From NCBI RefSeq assembly GCF_001904725.1, contig NZ_MRCE01000024.1:1-64000 (forward strand): a stretch of DNA of 64,000 nucleotides. Direction: 5' to 3'. The first letter of the stretch is position 1; each line of letters begins with the position of its first letter. A program made the position numbers and the translations under genes. Under the pieces are notes generated by a model. It worked only from the letters and a program-made list of their open reading frames with translations. It did no database searches and was not told the origin of the DNA. Shown here one piece after another: positions 54,920 through 64,000 of this stretch. This DNA comes from Phormidium ambiguum IAM M-71. Lineage in GTDB: Bacteria > Cyanobacteriota > Cyanobacteriia > Cyanobacteriales > Aerosakkonemataceae.

Positions 54920-55924
54920 TTAATTTGGTTGAGTTTTCGGAACTGGTTGAAATGGTTTGTACTTACCGCCTAAAGCTTCAACGATCGCCTTAGTATTAGC
55001 CACCATCATCTTAATATAAGTGTCTCCATCGCTACCAGGTGCACCAATTGAATCAGAATAAAGTTGATTTGGTGCTAATTTAACTCCAGCTTCCTGGGCT
55101 ACAGTTTTAATCAAAGCTGGATTAATTGTGGTTTCGGCAAAAATCGCTGGTACGCCTGATTTTTTTAAAGCATCCACTAAATTTTTCACAGTTTGGGCAC
55201 TGGGTTGTTCTTCCGTACTAATGCCAATTAAAGTGCCAAAAATCTCTATTCCATATCCGCGACCATAATATTGGAAAGCATCATGACTGGTAACTAATTT
55301 ACGTTTATCTGGGGGAATTGTGTTAATTTGTTGACGAATCCAAACATCTAACAATTGTAATTCTTGGGTCAACTTTTGGGCATTTTCGGTAAATTTTTGC
55401 TTGTCTTCTGGTGATGTTGCAATCAAAGCGTCCCGGATTGCATTTACCATTTGAATGACATTTTTTACATTACCCCAAACATGAGGATCGGGAACAACTT
55501 CTCCTTGACCTTTATCTAATTCTAAAGGTTTGACTACTTCCCCAACGGCTACTTTTTGGGCTTTAATGCCTGTCGCATTCATTAACTTAATTAACCCTGG
55601 TTCCAAGTTGTAGCCGTTATATACTATTAATTTGGCTTTCTCTAATGCTACTGTGTCGGCGGGAACTGGTTCATAAACGTGAGGATCGGTACCAGGTTGT
55701 AAAATTCCTTTTAACTGAATTTCATCTCCCCCGACTTCCGCTGTTAAGTCAGCGAGGATGGTGCTAGTCGCTACTACATTGGGTTTACCGTTTGTCTCTG
55801 TTTGGGAACGGTTCGCGTTTTGGGAGTTGCAACTCAGTAAGCTAAAAGCTAGGAAAGACAGGGAAAAGGCGAAAACTTTGCTGGGAATGTGGCTAGGGAT
55901 GTGAATCATTACTTTCCTATTCAT
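54920..55924 (-). CDS. Manganese/zinc ABC transporter substrate-binding protein (cluster A-I)
   Basis: This 334-residue lipoprotein has a signal peptide with FSLLSCNSQ (lipobox Cys about residue 32). The metal-site residues of cluster A-I binding proteins are visible: DPHVYEPVPAD and DPHVWGNV (His), PAIFAETTIN (Glu) and a late Asp in the SDGDTY region. A helical linker lies between the two lobes. It is divergent, 73 nt from the ATPase gene, which is less usual than a three-gene operon. Mn is more likely than Zn by similarity to cyanobacterial MntC, but that is not decisive. Confidence 0.88.
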   Translation of the reverse strand: MNRKVMIHIPSHIPSKVFAFSLSFLAFSLLSCNSQNANRSQTETNGKPNVVATSTILADLTAEVGGDEIQLKGILQPGTDPHVYEPVPADTVALEKAKLIVYNGYNLEPGLIKLMNATGIKAQKVAVGEVVKPLELDKGQGEVVPDPHVWGNVKNVIQMVNAIRDALIATSPEDKQKFTENAQKLTQELQLLDVWIRQQINTIPPDKRKLVTSHDAFQYYGRGYGIEIFGTLIGISTEEQPSAQTVKNLVDALKKSGVPAIFAETTINPALIKTVAQEAGVKLAPNQLYSDSIGAPGSDGDTYIKMMVANTKAIVEALGGKYKPFQPVPKTQPN

Positions 55925-55997
55925 TACTTTTTATAGATGTTTTCATAATTGTCTCATTTTTATACTATGCTCAAAGAAGTACGATCGAATCAAGATT

Positions 55998-56795
55998 ATG
56001 AAAACTATTACCTTTCCCACCAATGAACACTGGACACAGCAAGTTTGCCAAGTTAGGGATATCCCCAGGATTGCGGTTAATCACTTAGGGGTCAAGTACC
56101 GCACGGTAGAGGCGTTGCAGGATGTAAGTTTTAGCTTAAATTGTGGTAAAGTCACGGGAATTATTGGCCCAAATGGTGCAGGAAAAAGTACCTTACTAAA
56201 AGGGATGTTGGGGCTAATTCCGGTTAGTAGTGGTACAGTAATTTATCAAAACCAGCCTTTGATGGATCAGTTAGCCAAAGTTGCTTATGTGCCACAACGA
56301 TCGCAAATTGACTGGACTTATCCGGCTACTGTATGGGATGTAGTGATGATGGGTAGAGTCAGAAAAACCGGATGGTTTCGTCGTTTTTCTCATGTTAGTC
56401 GGCAAATTGCCCAAACTGCGTTAGAAAGAGTGGGAATGAGTGCATTTTGCGATCGGCCCATTGGACAACTTTCCGGCGGACAACAACAAAGAGTATTCTT
56501 AGCTAGGGCGTTAGCGCAAGAAGCAGAAATTTTCTGTTTTGATGAACCTTTTGCTGGCATCGATCAAAAAACTGAAGCTGTCCTATTTGAAATTTTCCGC
56601 GAACTAGCTAACGAAGGCAAAATTGTCATAGTTGTTAATCATGATTTAGGCGAATCTATTACTCATTTTGATGATTTAATTTTATTAAACAAAGAGTTAA
56701 TTGCCGCAGGTTCGAGACAAAAAGTGTTTACTCAAGAAAACCTTTATCGCGCTTATGGAGGACAAGTGATCTTTTTTCAAGGAAAAGCAGCTTAA
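55998..56795 (+). CDS. Manganese/zinc ABC transporter ATPase
   Basis: This 265-residue ATPase has Walker A IIGPNGAGKSTLLKGMLGL, signature LSGGQQQRVFLARAL, Walker B IFCFDEPFAGID and switch His in VVNHDLGES. It matches MntA/ZnuC proteins of the cluster A-I metal transporters. The gene is divergent from the binding protein and 184 nt before the permease; the gap holds repeats. Confidence 0.9.
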   Translation: MKTITFPTNEHWTQQVCQVRDIPRIAVNHLGVKYRTVEALQDVSFSLNCGKVTGIIGPNGAGKSTLLKGMLGLIPVSSGTVIYQNQPLMDQLAKVAYVPQRSQIDWTYPATVWDVVMMGRVRKTGWFRRFSHVSRQIAQTALERVGMSAFCDRPIGQLSGGQQQRVFLARALAQEAEIFCFDEPFAGIDQKTEAVLFEIFRELANEGKIVIVVNHDLGESITHFDDLILLNKELIAAGSRQKVFTQENLYRAYGGQVIFFQGKAA

Positions 56796-56830
56796 GCATC
56801 TAACTGAGAATTAAGTTTTGGATATTTTTT

Positions 56831-56968
56831 AACCACAGATATCCACAGATGAACACAGATAAACACAGATGTTTTTTTAATCTCTTTGTCTGATGCTAAA
56901 TACTTTTTTCTCTTTCCTTTGCGCCCTACCCTTCGGGAAGGCTACGCCTAATGCGTCCTTTGCGGTTT
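56831..56968. repeat. ACAGATAAACACAGATG and CCCTTCGGGAAGGCTACGCC repeats
   Basis: The first part (56831-56873) is a CACAGATAAACACAGATG-style tandem tract. The second (about 56924-56968) carries CCCTTCGGGAAGG, a palindromic motif, and GGCTACGCC followed by TGCGTCCTTTGCGGTTT. Both are common intergenic repeats in cyanobacteria. They separate the ATPase from the permease gene. Confidence 0.65.
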
Positions 56969-56979
56969 AATAATAATTT

Positions 56980-57867
56980 ATGCTCGAAGCTTTAATCGAA
57001 CCATTACAATATAGCTTCATGCAACGATCGCTAATTATCGCCGTTTTAGTTGGCTTAATTTGTGCGGTTGTTGGCAGTTATTTAATGGTACAAAGACTAG
57101 CTTTGCTAGGAGATGCCATTAGTCATTCGGTGTTACCGGGATTAGCGATCGCTTTCATGTTAGGTGCTAATATTTTCATTGGGGCTTTTATTGCCGGAGT
57201 GATTAGCACAATGGCGATCGCATTTATTAAAACCCGCTCTCCGATTAAAGAAGATGCTGCAATGGGGATAGTTTTCTCCGCCTTTTTCGCCCTGGGAATC
57301 ACCTTAATTACGATTATCCAAAAAAGCAACAAAATTGACCTCAATCACTTTTTATTTGGCAATATATTAGGAGTTACCTTTGATGAAGTTTGGGACACCG
57401 CAATTATCGCCGCAATTATCTTATTTGTAGTCGGATTACTGTACAAAGAACTACTTTTTTACACCTTCGATCCTTTAGGCGCACAAGCCGCAGGTTTACC
57501 AGTTAATATCCTCAATTTTGGCTTAATGCTACTCATTGCATTAACCATAGTTGCCAGCATGAAAGCAGTCGGAGTAATCTTAGTTTTAGCATTATTAATC
57601 ACCCCAGGTGCTACCGCATATTTATTAGTAAAACGCCTCCATCAAGTAATGATTTTAGGTGCAGTAATTGGGATTATTTCTAGTATTTCGGGAATGTATC
57701 TCAGCTACTTTTATAATTTACCTTCCGGCCCCGCTATCGTCTTAGTAGCATCAGGATTTTTTATTTTAGCATTACTTTTTAGTCCAAATTACGGTATCTT
57801 TACGCAAAAACAGTTTAATCTGGGACAATCATCGCTTTGGAGAGAATTGAAACAATTATTTCGTTAA
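56980..57867 (+). CDS. Manganese/zinc ABC transporter permease
   Basis: This 295-residue protein has about eight hydrophobic spans and the ABC-3 family pattern VGLICAVVGSYLMVQRLALLGDAIS in overlapping parts, with GLPVNILNFGLMLLIALTIV and VILVLALLITPGATAYLL. It forms the channel with the ATPase upstream and receives Mn or Zn from the binding protein. No sign of truncation. Confidence 0.9.
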   Translation: MLEALIEPLQYSFMQRSLIIAVLVGLICAVVGSYLMVQRLALLGDAISHSVLPGLAIAFMLGANIFIGAFIAGVISTMAIAFIKTRSPIKEDAAMGIVFSAFFALGITLITIIQKSNKIDLNHFLFGNILGVTFDEVWDTAIIAAIILFVVGLLYKELLFYTFDPLGAQAAGLPVNILNFGLMLLIALTIVASMKAVGVILVLALLITPGATAYLLVKRLHQVMILGAVIGIISSISGMYLSYFYNLPSGPAIVLVASGFFILALLFSPNYGIFTQKQFNLGQSSLWRELKQLFR

Positions 57868-57898
57868 AATATCTCTAAATTTTACAATCTAAAATCCC

Positions 57899-58882
57899 AT
57901 GACTGTTCGTGCTTTTTTTCGCTCCACAAAAGTCAAAAATGCTACTTCACCTTATGACACAATTCATCTGAAAATATTCTATCCGGCGTTGATGTCAGGC
58001 AGTGAATTAGAAAAAACTCAAGGTAACATTCCAGCAGATTCACAAAAAGCACCTTTTCCAATAGTCATTTTTTTTGGAGGAGTCAATTGTGGTGCAGAAA
58101 ATTACCAATGGTTAGCTGTTAAACTAGCAGAAACAGGAATAGTAGTTGTTACTTTTGTTTGGGTAGCAGAAAACTTACCGGGAATGATTGCTTTAACTCC
58201 GGGAATTGATACTAAAGTTTTAGCACCTAACATTTACGGTACTGCACCAACTGCCTCAGCTTTACCTGCTTTATTAGCTGAATTAGAAAGCTTACAAACC
58301 GAAGGGTTACTAGCAGGAATGTTAAACTTACAACAAGTGATTTTAGGCGGTCATTCTGCTGGTGGAAGAGTCGCTTTAGAAAATGCTAACCCGGAATTTT
58401 TTCCCCAGGTTGTTGCTGCTTTTGCTTATGCTGCCCATAGTGCTGCGCCCATGATGTTAGGTTTTCCCGCAGATACTTTTTTATCGTTACCTTCAACGTT
58501 ACCAATGTTGTTAATTGGTGGTACTTGTGATGGTGTCATTGCTAATAGCAGACATATTTATGGTATTAAAGAAGAGAGTCCAACTAGGTCAGTAATGCGG
58601 ACTTTTCGGGAGGCAATTACCGCCAATCGAAATGATTGCTATTCAATCATTATAGATGGAGCAAATCATTATTCGATCGTTCATCCCCAAGACCCAACTA
58701 CTGATAGAGCATTTTTAGATTTTCCCACTACTCAACCAGAAGCAGAAATCCGTTCTTTAATCGCAGAATTAATTGCATTATTTATTGATGCCCATGCCCG
58801 CCAAAAACCAGAGGCATTGGCAACACTTGATAAAATAAAAAATCAGTCAAATTCTTTAATTGCGGCTTTTGAACGCAAGTAA
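57899..58882 (+). CDS. Alpha/beta hydrolase, dienelactone-hydrolase/chlorophyllase-like
   Basis: This 327-residue protein has an FPIVIFFGGVNCGAENY oxyanion region (about residues 56-72) and the nucleophile elbow GGHSAGGR (Ser about 152). A catalytic His candidate lies in DGANHYSIVHP (about 257), and an Asp lies in between. The order fits the alpha/beta hydrolase fold with closest resemblance to chlorophyllase/DLH-like proteins. No signal peptide. The substrate is unknown. A bidirectional hairpin follows its stop. Confidence 0.8.
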   Translation: MTVRAFFRSTKVKNATSPYDTIHLKIFYPALMSGSELEKTQGNIPADSQKAPFPIVIFFGGVNCGAENYQWLAVKLAETGIVVVTFVWVAENLPGMIALTPGIDTKVLAPNIYGTAPTASALPALLAELESLQTEGLLAGMLNLQQVILGGHSAGGRVALENANPEFFPQVVAAFAYAAHSAAPMMLGFPADTFLSLPSTLPMLLIGGTCDGVIANSRHIYGIKEESPTRSVMRTFREAITANRNDCYSIIIDGANHYSIVHPQDPTTDRAFLDFPTTQPEAEIRSLIAELIALFIDAHARQKPEALATLDKIKNQSNSLIAAFERK

Positions 58883-58895
58883 ATAATCAAAATAA

Positions 58896-58914
58896 AGGTG
58901 GGTTAAACCCACCT
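58896..58914. terminator. Bidirectional terminator hairpin
   Basis: AGGTGGGT and ACCCACCT form a perfect 8-bp stem with a 3-nt loop between two convergent genes. T-rich sequence follows on the plus strand (CATTTCTTTT) and on the minus strand (TTATTTT). Confidence 0.75.
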
Positions 58915-58922
58915 CATTTCTT

Positions 58923-59681
58923 TTAAAACCGATTAAAAACGTTTTTTCTTTGGGAAAGTAAACCAAAACCAGCGATTAACCCTAAACCCAAAACCATCGA
59001 GGATTCAGGTACTTTCTTTGGTACTTCGGTGTAGTCGTAGATTACTTTAATATCAGCTTTAGCAAAGGTGCTAATTCCAGATAGTATGTTACCTGAACCT
59101 CTCACAGATGATTCAGCATTAGCAGAAAAGGAAAAATCTACAGTTCCATTACCAATAAATGGTGTTAAAGCCGACAAATCTGCGATGGTTTCGCTGGTAG
59201 AAGCTTCAGCGGAAATTCCCGTAATAGTTCTACCAGAAGTACCGCCGAAATCTACTGTGCCATCGAATCTGGTAACATCGTACTGTCTAATTTCTTGGGG
59301 TTTTAACTCAAATACAGGGTTATTATTCGGCCCTACTAATGTTAGTAAACCGGAAAGATCTACTGTTATTGTTTGAGGTCTAGCATCTCTACTTTCAAAT
59401 TCTGCATCTCCACGCATATTACCAGTGAATTCTATAAATACACTGTTAAGCGTACCTAGAGATGAATCAAACTGCTGGATACTAAGAATTGAATCTACTA
59501 TATCTGTGAAACCGTAACCTGTAGGCGCACCGAATTCGATGTCTTCAGGAGTTTGTTGGTATGCCGCTGTATAAGTGATGGTTGCTGCGTTTGCAATTGC
59601 AGTGCCGAGAAGAATACTAGTAAATGTACTAGCCGTAGTTATACTAGCTTTAGTTACAGTGTTTAAGAATTTTGCTTTCAT
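58923..59681 (-). CDS. PEP-CTERM sorting-domain protein
   Basis: This 252-residue protein has a signal peptide (residues about 1-33), a beta-rich Thr/Asn-rich body and a C-terminal sorting tail. The tail is VPESSMVLGLGLIAGFGLL followed by RK, the PEP-CTERM variant VPE. Exosortase should remove the tail and attach or release the protein at the surface; no exosortase gene is in this window. Function is unknown, with extracellular matrix a likely site. Confidence 0.85.
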   Translation of the reverse strand: MKAKFLNTVTKASITTASTFTSILLGTAIANAATITYTAAYQQTPEDIEFGAPTGYGFTDIVDSILSIQQFDSSLGTLNSVFIEFTGNMRGDAEFESRDARPQTITVDLSGLLTLVGPNNNPVFELKPQEIRQYDVTRFDGTVDFGGTSGRTITGISAEASTSETIADLSALTPFIGNGTVDFSFSANAESSVRGSGNILSGISTFAKADIKVIYDYTEVPKKVPESSMVLGLGLIAGFGLLSQRKNVFNRF

Positions 59682-59944
59682 TACTAACTTATCCTCTTAG
59701 CCCTAAATTTTACTTTCAGTATATTTCGGTTCTTTCGAGTTTTTTTTAAAGATTTGATGAAGCTAGTTAATGAATAATTCCAGAAACCTTTTGCTTCAAG
59801 GTTTACAGATATTTATCTTTTTTGCGTAAATTCCGAGGTATGGAATTTGCTGTTATAAGTAGTGTTTTCCCGGAATCTACTTTTTGAAAGATGTATCTTT
59901 GGCAAGAATTACATACTACTTTTATATGTGAGTGTTGGATTAAA
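59682..59944. other. Intergenic region upstream of the PEP-CTERM gene
   Basis: This stretch contains the promoter area of the minus-strand PEP-CTERM gene. I see no gene or strong repeat; a 62-codon plus-strand frame at 59862-60050 overlaps the acyl-CoA ligase end and its terminator and looks spurious. Confidence 0.4.
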
Positions 59945-59985
59945 CAAAAAACGCGAAGAACTTTCTGCCAAAATTTCTCCGCGTT
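59945..59985 (-). terminator. Rho-independent terminator after the acyl-CoA ligase gene
   Basis: On the minus strand AACGCGGAGAA pairs with TTCTTCGCGTT (one G-U wobble), then TTTTTG follows. It lies just downstream of the ligase/GNAT gene. Confidence 0.75.
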
Positions 59986-60011
59986 TGTTAATTATTTATG
60001 CTGTAATTCTT

Positions 60012-62765
60012 TTACAAATTAAGAATCATTTTTACCATTGGTTCACCTAAAATGCGTTCTGCCCGGAAACCTAATCTCTCACTGATGCGTTGCATTGCCA
60101 TATTATCAGTGAGAATATCGGCGGTAATTCGGCTTAAGTGTTCATCACGGGCTATTTGTAATAGTCGGTGCAGAAATTCTGTACCTAATCCTTTACGTTG
60201 GTATGGGTCGGCAATTAACATGGAAAATTCTGCTTCATCAGTACCATGTAATTTGCTTAATCTGCCGATGCCGATGATTTGGGTTTGTCCAGTTTCGGGG
60301 TTAGTATATTCTGCTACTAATGCCATTTGGCGATCGTAATCAATAAAACAAATCCGCGATAATCTTTCGTGTGTTGTTCGCTGACTCAGTTTTACCAAAT
60401 GTGCATAACGCAGATAAACTGATTCTTCCGAAACCATTTTATGAAAATCAACTACCAAAGGTTCATCTTCAGGACGAATAGGACGGATAGTAACTGGTGT
60501 CCCATCTTTCATCGTCCAAGGTGCAACGTATTGGGTGGGATAAGGTCGAATAGCTGGTTTTGGCAGTTTATCTTCGCTAATTTCAGGATCGTGCAGAACT
60601 ACGCGAGCGTCAAGAGCGATTAACCTGTCTGGCGATGCGAGTAACGGATTAATGTCAATTTCCTTAATCCAAGGTTGTTCGACTACTAACAAGCTGAATT
60701 GTACTAATAACTGTTCCAATCTAGCTAAGTCAACTGGTGGACGACCGCGAACTCCTTTCAGGGCGGTGTAGATTTTGGTTTGTTCCATCATCCGCCTTGC
60801 CAAAGTAGAATTCAAAGGCGGTAATGCTAAAGCGCGGTCTTTGAAAACTTCTACTAGTTGTCCGCCTGTACCGAACAGTAGCACAGGGCCAAATTGTGGG
60901 TCTACGCTACTACCAATGATAATTTCGTAACCTTCGAGGTTGAGCATTGGTTGCACAGTTACGCCTAAAAAGTGTTCTGCACCGACTTTTTCGGCTACTG
61001 ATGTTTGAATACCACGATAGGCGCGTCTGACTGTTTCGGCATCTTTTAGTAGTAACCTGACTCCTCCCACGTCTGTTTTGTGGGTAATGGTTTCGGAGTA
61101 GAGTTTGAGAACTACTGGATAACCGATTTTCTGGGCGAGGTTGACGGCTTCTTCTTCAGTGGTGGCTATTTCTGTGGGAACTGTGGGAATGTTGTAGCTG
61201 GCGAGTAGTTGTTTAGATTCGTATTCGGTGAGGATGGTGCGACCAGCTTGTTTGACTGAGTTGATGATTGATTTTGCTAGGATGAGATCGCAAGCCTTTT
61301 CCCCACAATTCTCTGATAATATTGGAGTCTCATATATACCCCGCAAATTATAACTGTAGCGCCACATCAAGTTAAATACATGAGCCGCCGTGTCGGGATA
61401 AGGAAAAGTGTAAATGCTGGCGCGGTTGAGAATAGCTTCCCCGGCTGCAACTTCTTGTCCGCCCATCCAACTAGCTAAAATTGGTTTACCTTTAACTGGG
61501 GTTGTCTTCAGTTGTTCTACCACATCTTCAGCGGTTTTCGTTGGGTCGGTCATGGCTTGAGGTGTGAGAACAATTAACAATCCGTCGCTGTTCGGGTCTT
61601 TCAGGGCGATTTCTAAGGATTTGCTATACCTTTCTGGGTCTGCATCTCCTAAAATATCAATTGGATTGTGCGTACTTGCAGATGCGGGCAAAATCGGTTT
61701 AAGTTTATCAACTGTTTCGCCAGAAAGTTCTGCTAGTTCTCCTCCACCTGTAATTAAAGCATCTGTTGCTAATACTCCAGGCCCTCCAGCGTTAGTCAGA
61801 ATGGTTAAGCGTTTGCCTTTAGGACGTGGTTGTTTGGCTAAAACTTCTGCCATATTGAACAAGTCGTCAATGGTGTTGACTCGTAATACTCCACTGCGAC
61901 GGAATGCGGCGTTTAATACTTCATCGCTACCTGTAAGTGAACCAGTGTGAGAGGCTGCGGCTTTGGCTGCGGCTTCAGTTTGTCCGACTTTAATCACTAT
62001 AATTGGTTTACTTAAGGCAACTTCTCTAGCTGCGGAAAGGAACGATCGCGCATCTCCGATCGACTCCATATAAATTACAATGCTCTGAGTGTGGGGATCA
62101 TCGCCTAAATAATAAATTAAGTCGCCCCAATCTACATCTAACATGGAACCAATGGAAACGAAGGCACTAAAACCGACGTTTTCTTGGAAACTCCAATCTA
62201 AAATTCCGGTGCAAAGTGCGCCACTTTGACTGATGAAGCCGACATTTCCCGGTAAAGCCATTTTACTGGCAAAGGTGGCGTTTAATCCCGAAACTGGATT
62301 CATTACCCCCAGGCAGTTTGGGCCAATAATTCGCATTCTGCCGCGACGGGCTTGTTCGAGGACTTGCCGTTCTAATTCTAATCCCTGTGCGCCAATTTCT
62401 TTAAATCCTGCGGAAATGACGATCGCACCTTTAACTCCCGCATCCACACATTCGCTAATTACTCCTGGTACTGTTACCGCAGGCGTAACTATTACCGCTA
62501 AATCTACTTTTCCGGGAACTTCTCCGATGCTGGGATAAGCTTTAATTCCTAATACGCTAGGGCGTTTTGGATTCACAGGAAAAACTGTGCCACCAAACGG
62601 ACTACTAATTAAATTCCACAAAATTGTCCGCCCGACGCTGCCTAATTTTTCCGTTGCTCCAATTACTGCAACATTTTTTGGGGCAAAAATAGCATCTAAT
62701 GGTTGATGCTCATATCGCAACACATCATGTGCTGGGTCGGTAGTTGGTTTGATATAAGTTTGCAT
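60012..62765 (-). CDS. Fused ADP-forming acyl-CoA ligase / GNAT acetyltransferase
   Basis: This 917-residue protein has three parts. Residues 1-460 are the CoA-binding and ligase-CoA domains ([19 protein letters not shown] and [10 protein letters not shown]), with a candidate phospho-His in [11 protein letters not shown] (His about 273). Residues 490-720 are an ATP-grasp domain ([32 protein letters not shown]). Residues about 755-917 are a GNAT domain with [15 protein letters not shown]. Related Pat/PatZ proteins acetylate lysines, for example on acetyl-CoA synthetase; other members make acyl-CoA from acid, ATP and CoA. Both activities are open here since the His is kept. Confidence 0.88.
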   Translation of the reverse strand: MQTYIKPTTDPAHDVLRYEHQPLDAIFAPKNVAVIGATEKLGSVGRTILWNLISSPFGGTVFPVNPKRPSVLGIKAYPSIGEVPGKVDLAVIVTPAVTVPGVISECVDAGVKGAIVISAGFKEIGAQGLELERQVLEQARRGRMRIIGPNCLGVMNPVSGLNATFASKMALPGNVGFISQSGALCTGILDWSFQENVGFSAFVSIGSMLDVDWGDLIYYLGDDPHTQSIVIYMESIGDARSFLSAAREVALSKPIIVIKVGQTEAAAKAAASHTGSLTGSDEVLNAAFRRSGVLRVNTIDDLFNMAEVLAKQPRPKGKRLTILTNAGGPGVLATDALITGGGELAELSGETVDKLKPILPASASTHNPIDILGDADPERYSKSLEIALKDPNSDGLLIVLTPQAMTDPTKTAEDVVEQLKTTPVKGKPILASWMGGQEVAAGEAILNRASIYTFPYPDTAAHVFNLMWRYSYNLRGIYETPILSENCGEKACDLILAKSIINSVKQAGRTILTEYESKQLLASYNIPTVPTEIATTEEEAVNLAQKIGYPVVLKLYSETITHKTDVGGVRLLLKDAETVRRAYRGIQTSVAEKVGAEHFLGVTVQPMLNLEGYEIIIGSSVDPQFGPVLLFGTGGQLVEVFKDRALALPPLNSTLARRMMEQTKIYTALKGVRGRPPVDLARLEQLLVQFSLLVVEQPWIKEIDINPLLASPDRLIALDARVVLHDPEISEDKLPKPAIRPYPTQYVAPWTMKDGTPVTIRPIRPEDEPLVVDFHKMVSEESVYLRYAHLVKLSQRTTHERLSRICFIDYDRQMALVAEYTNPETGQTQIIGIGRLSKLHGTDEAEFSMLIADPYQRKGLGTEFLHRLLQIARDEHLSRITADILTDNMAMQRISERLGFRAERILGEPMVKMILNL

Positions 62766-62964
62766 TGAGCGTTCCTCTCGATCAACTCATTTCTTTGAGT
62801 CGCCGCCTCTTCTCCAATTTAACTATTTTGTTTTACTAATGTCCGTTGCATAGAATACTTTAATTATAAGTTTACAAATCAAATAAAAACGCTACATTTT
62901 AGTAGCGAATTTTATTAATTATACTATTTTCAAACAGGATTTCTGTAAATTTTGGGTAATTTCT

Positions 62965-63165
62965 TTAAGTTTGTTGATTAGCTAATTCCCGGTCTTTTTC
63001 GGAATTTTTGTAATCGGCTGCAAATTGTATAATTGCTAAATGACAACTTTTCCATTCCGCTCTTACTGATACACCTAAAATTTCACAAGATCCACCACGT
63101 CTTCCAGTGACTTTGTAGTAATAACAACACCGACAGGTTGAGGCTGTGCAGTTTGGTGCTTTCAT
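62965..63165 (-). CDS. Small cysteine-rich protein
   Basis: This 66-residue protein begins MKAPNCTASTCRCCYYYKV and has Cys also in GGSCEILG and KSCHLA. The layout of six Cys within 45 residues suggests a metal- or cluster-binding knot. Short homologs with the same start occur in other cyanobacteria, as I recall, but I know no function. AGGA lies upstream of the ATG. It precedes no operon partner. Confidence 0.65.
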   Translation of the reverse strand: MKAPNCTASTCRCCYYYKVTGRRGGSCEILGVSVRAEWKSCHLAIIQFAADYKNSEKDRELANQQT

Positions 63166-63555
63166 GTTGAGGATTTCCTATTTATTTGTTTGGAAAAATT
63201 ATTTTGCTGTTCTGAGTAAATTATGCAAGAGCTTCTTGGTAATTCACTACAATTAGTTGAGTTTGTACTTAAAACATTGCATTTATTTATAAAACTTAAT
63301 AGAGATGAATTAATAAATGTATTATTGATTACAATGTTGCGGAAAATAAATTTTGCAGAATTATTTTTTCGTACTGCATTACTATTGCTGCTGTCAGTAT
63401 TCTGGAATACTTTATCAAATAGATTGAACAATAGTTATTTGATTAATTAATAGCGATCGCACTTGAAGAGAAACAGTCAGTAAACAGAAGAAATGCGATT
63501 GCCTACAGCACGCTACGCGAACGCTTATGGATAGTTAGATCGCGGGTATGGGTGT
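63166..63555. other. Intergenic region before the HNH gene end
   Basis: It includes overlapping frames on both strands (63162-63431 minus, 63223-63450 plus), both AT-rich and without recognisable features, a HIP1 site at 63452-63460, and the short repeat GCACGCTACGCGAACGCTT at about 63508-63526. I call no gene here. Confidence 0.4.
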
Positions 63556-64000
63556 TCAAATCTGGGATCGATCGGTTGCTGGAGGATGTAACCCCGTTTG
63601 AATCCAAAATCGTCTGGTTGCTCGGATAGAATCATTCTCTGGATAGCGTGTATCGTTTAAATCAAGGCGGATGCAGGTTGCTCGACCGATCGGTGTAATC
63701 CCTAGAATCACTACTCCGTTATCTAGCCAAATAAAATGTTCCTCCCACTTCTGCTGACGAGGGTTGAAAATAGGAACAATTTCCTGGGTTTCTGGATCGA
63801 CGCTAGCCACAAAGTTATATCGTCTCTCATTACAACGACGACAGGCAAGTGCAAGATTATTGATTTCGTCGGAGCCGCCCAGAGATTTCGGGATAATATG
63901 ATCGATCGTGAACCGATTAGCACTCAAACGTTCTGGCGAATGACAGTATTCACACAAATAGTTGGCTCGTTCACGAACGGCTTGCTTGGCTACATCACTG
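63556..64000 (-). CDS. HNH endonuclease, N-terminus outside the window
   Basis: The frame is open through the right edge and reads SDVAKQAVRERANYLCEYCH in its first visible codons, so the start is outside, probably only a few codons away. The HNH core shows CEYCHSPE, NRFTIDHIIPKSLGG and NLALACRRCNERRYN, with two CxxC pairs and His residues that bind metal and cut DNA. The C-terminal part (GRATCIRLDLND) matches a common cyanobacterial HNH family. It has no visible intein or transposon context and may be a stand-alone or defence-related nuclease. Confidence 0.85.
   Translation of the reverse strand, partial: SDVAKQAVRERANYLCEYCHSPERLSANRFTIDHIIPKSLGGSDEINNLALACRRCNERRYNFVASVDPETQEIVPIFNPRQQKWEEHFIWLDNGVVILGITPIGRATCIRLDLNDTRYPENDSIRATRRFWIQTGLHPPATDRSQI

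Noticed and set aside
58923-59681. PEP-CTERM protein as part of an exosortase-polysaccharide cluster
   Set aside because: No exosortase or PEP-CTERM regulator is encoded nearby and the glycan cluster is 24 kb away.
63162-63450. Overlapping frames on both strands of 75-89 codons
   Set aside because: They overlap antisense, are rich in Leu/Ile/Asn as expected from AT-rich DNA, and neither has a ribosome site or recognisable motifs.
63550-63600. GTTCAAATCTGGG and GTTTGAATCC-like sequences that resemble tRNA T-arms
   Set aside because: They lie within the HNH endonuclease coding region and no acceptor, D or anticodon stems can be built around them.
63556-64000. HNH endonuclease as part of a group II intron or IS605-type element
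   Set aside because: No reverse transcriptase, TnpB or element ends are visible in the adjacent sequence; the protein matches a stand-alone HNH family.

Overview
The window is chromosomal DNA from a cyanobacterium. The HIP1 octamer GCGATCGC and its CGATCG core recur throughout. The gene families are typical of the phylum: a DUF1499 protein, a DUF1802 protein, an LrtA-type hibernation factor, a CYP110-like P450, RTX/type I secretion genes, a PEP-CTERM protein, Uma2 nucleases and PIN toxins. The short intergenic repeats (ACGCAGAT-type, GTCATTAGTCAT-type, G-rich purine tracts) are those seen in filamentous and large-genome cyanobacteria. I cannot fix the genus from sequence alone. No rRNA, tRNA or CRISPR array was recognised.

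Layout. 0-9.6 kb, all minus strand: an FAD amine oxidase/carotenoid-desaturase-like enzyme, DUF1499, a GH57 glycoside hydrolase, a large repeat-bearing protein and a MASE1-PAS histidine kinase. 9.9-13.8 kb: a P450 behind a perfect 26-bp palindrome, then a CHRD-RTX protein without a signal peptide. 14-17.5 kb: a PIN toxin/antitoxin pair and a three-domain glycosyltransferase-methyltransferase-glycosyltransferase protein. 17.7-24.3 kb: a methyltransferase, a parvulin isomerase and a type I secretion ABC transporter (HlyB type, with a C39-like domain lacking its cysteine) with its HlyD partner, closed by a terminator. The CHRD-RTX protein is a natural candidate substrate.

24.4-34.4 kb is a cell-surface glycan cluster. 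Two paralogous membrane proteins, probably GT-C-like, flank a GT2 and a methyltransferase. They are followed by rfbC, rfbD, a long-form rfbA and two glycosyltransferases, mostly joined by 4-nt ATGA overlaps. rfbB is absent, so it must lie elsewhere. 34.5-44.6 kb is mostly housekeeping: a YnfA-like protein, deoC, recO, an MFS transporter, a GT4, the hibernation factor, lipB, an EEP phosphatase, an aldo/keto-reductase remnant, DUF1802 and small proteins.

44.6-54.7 kb is the most accessory-looking part. It holds an OpuB-type osmoprotectant transporter that has lost its permease and a frameshifted metallophosphoesterase. Next come an XPB-like helicase overlapping a DUF790/Bax1-like nuclease gene out of frame by 71 nt, an intact Uma2 plus a truncated copy, a ZorA/ZorB-like proton-channel pair and an orphan C5-cytosine methyltransferase. 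A ZorAB-like motor next to a helicase-nuclease pair is the strongest candidate for a new system here, but membership is inference from position only.

54.9-64 kb: a divergently arranged Mn/Zn ABC transporter (binding protein versus ATPase plus permease), a chlorophyllase/dienelactone-hydrolase-like protein, a PEP-CTERM protein, a fused ADP-forming acyl-CoA ligase/GNAT protein, a Cys-rich small protein and an HNH endonuclease that runs off the right edge.
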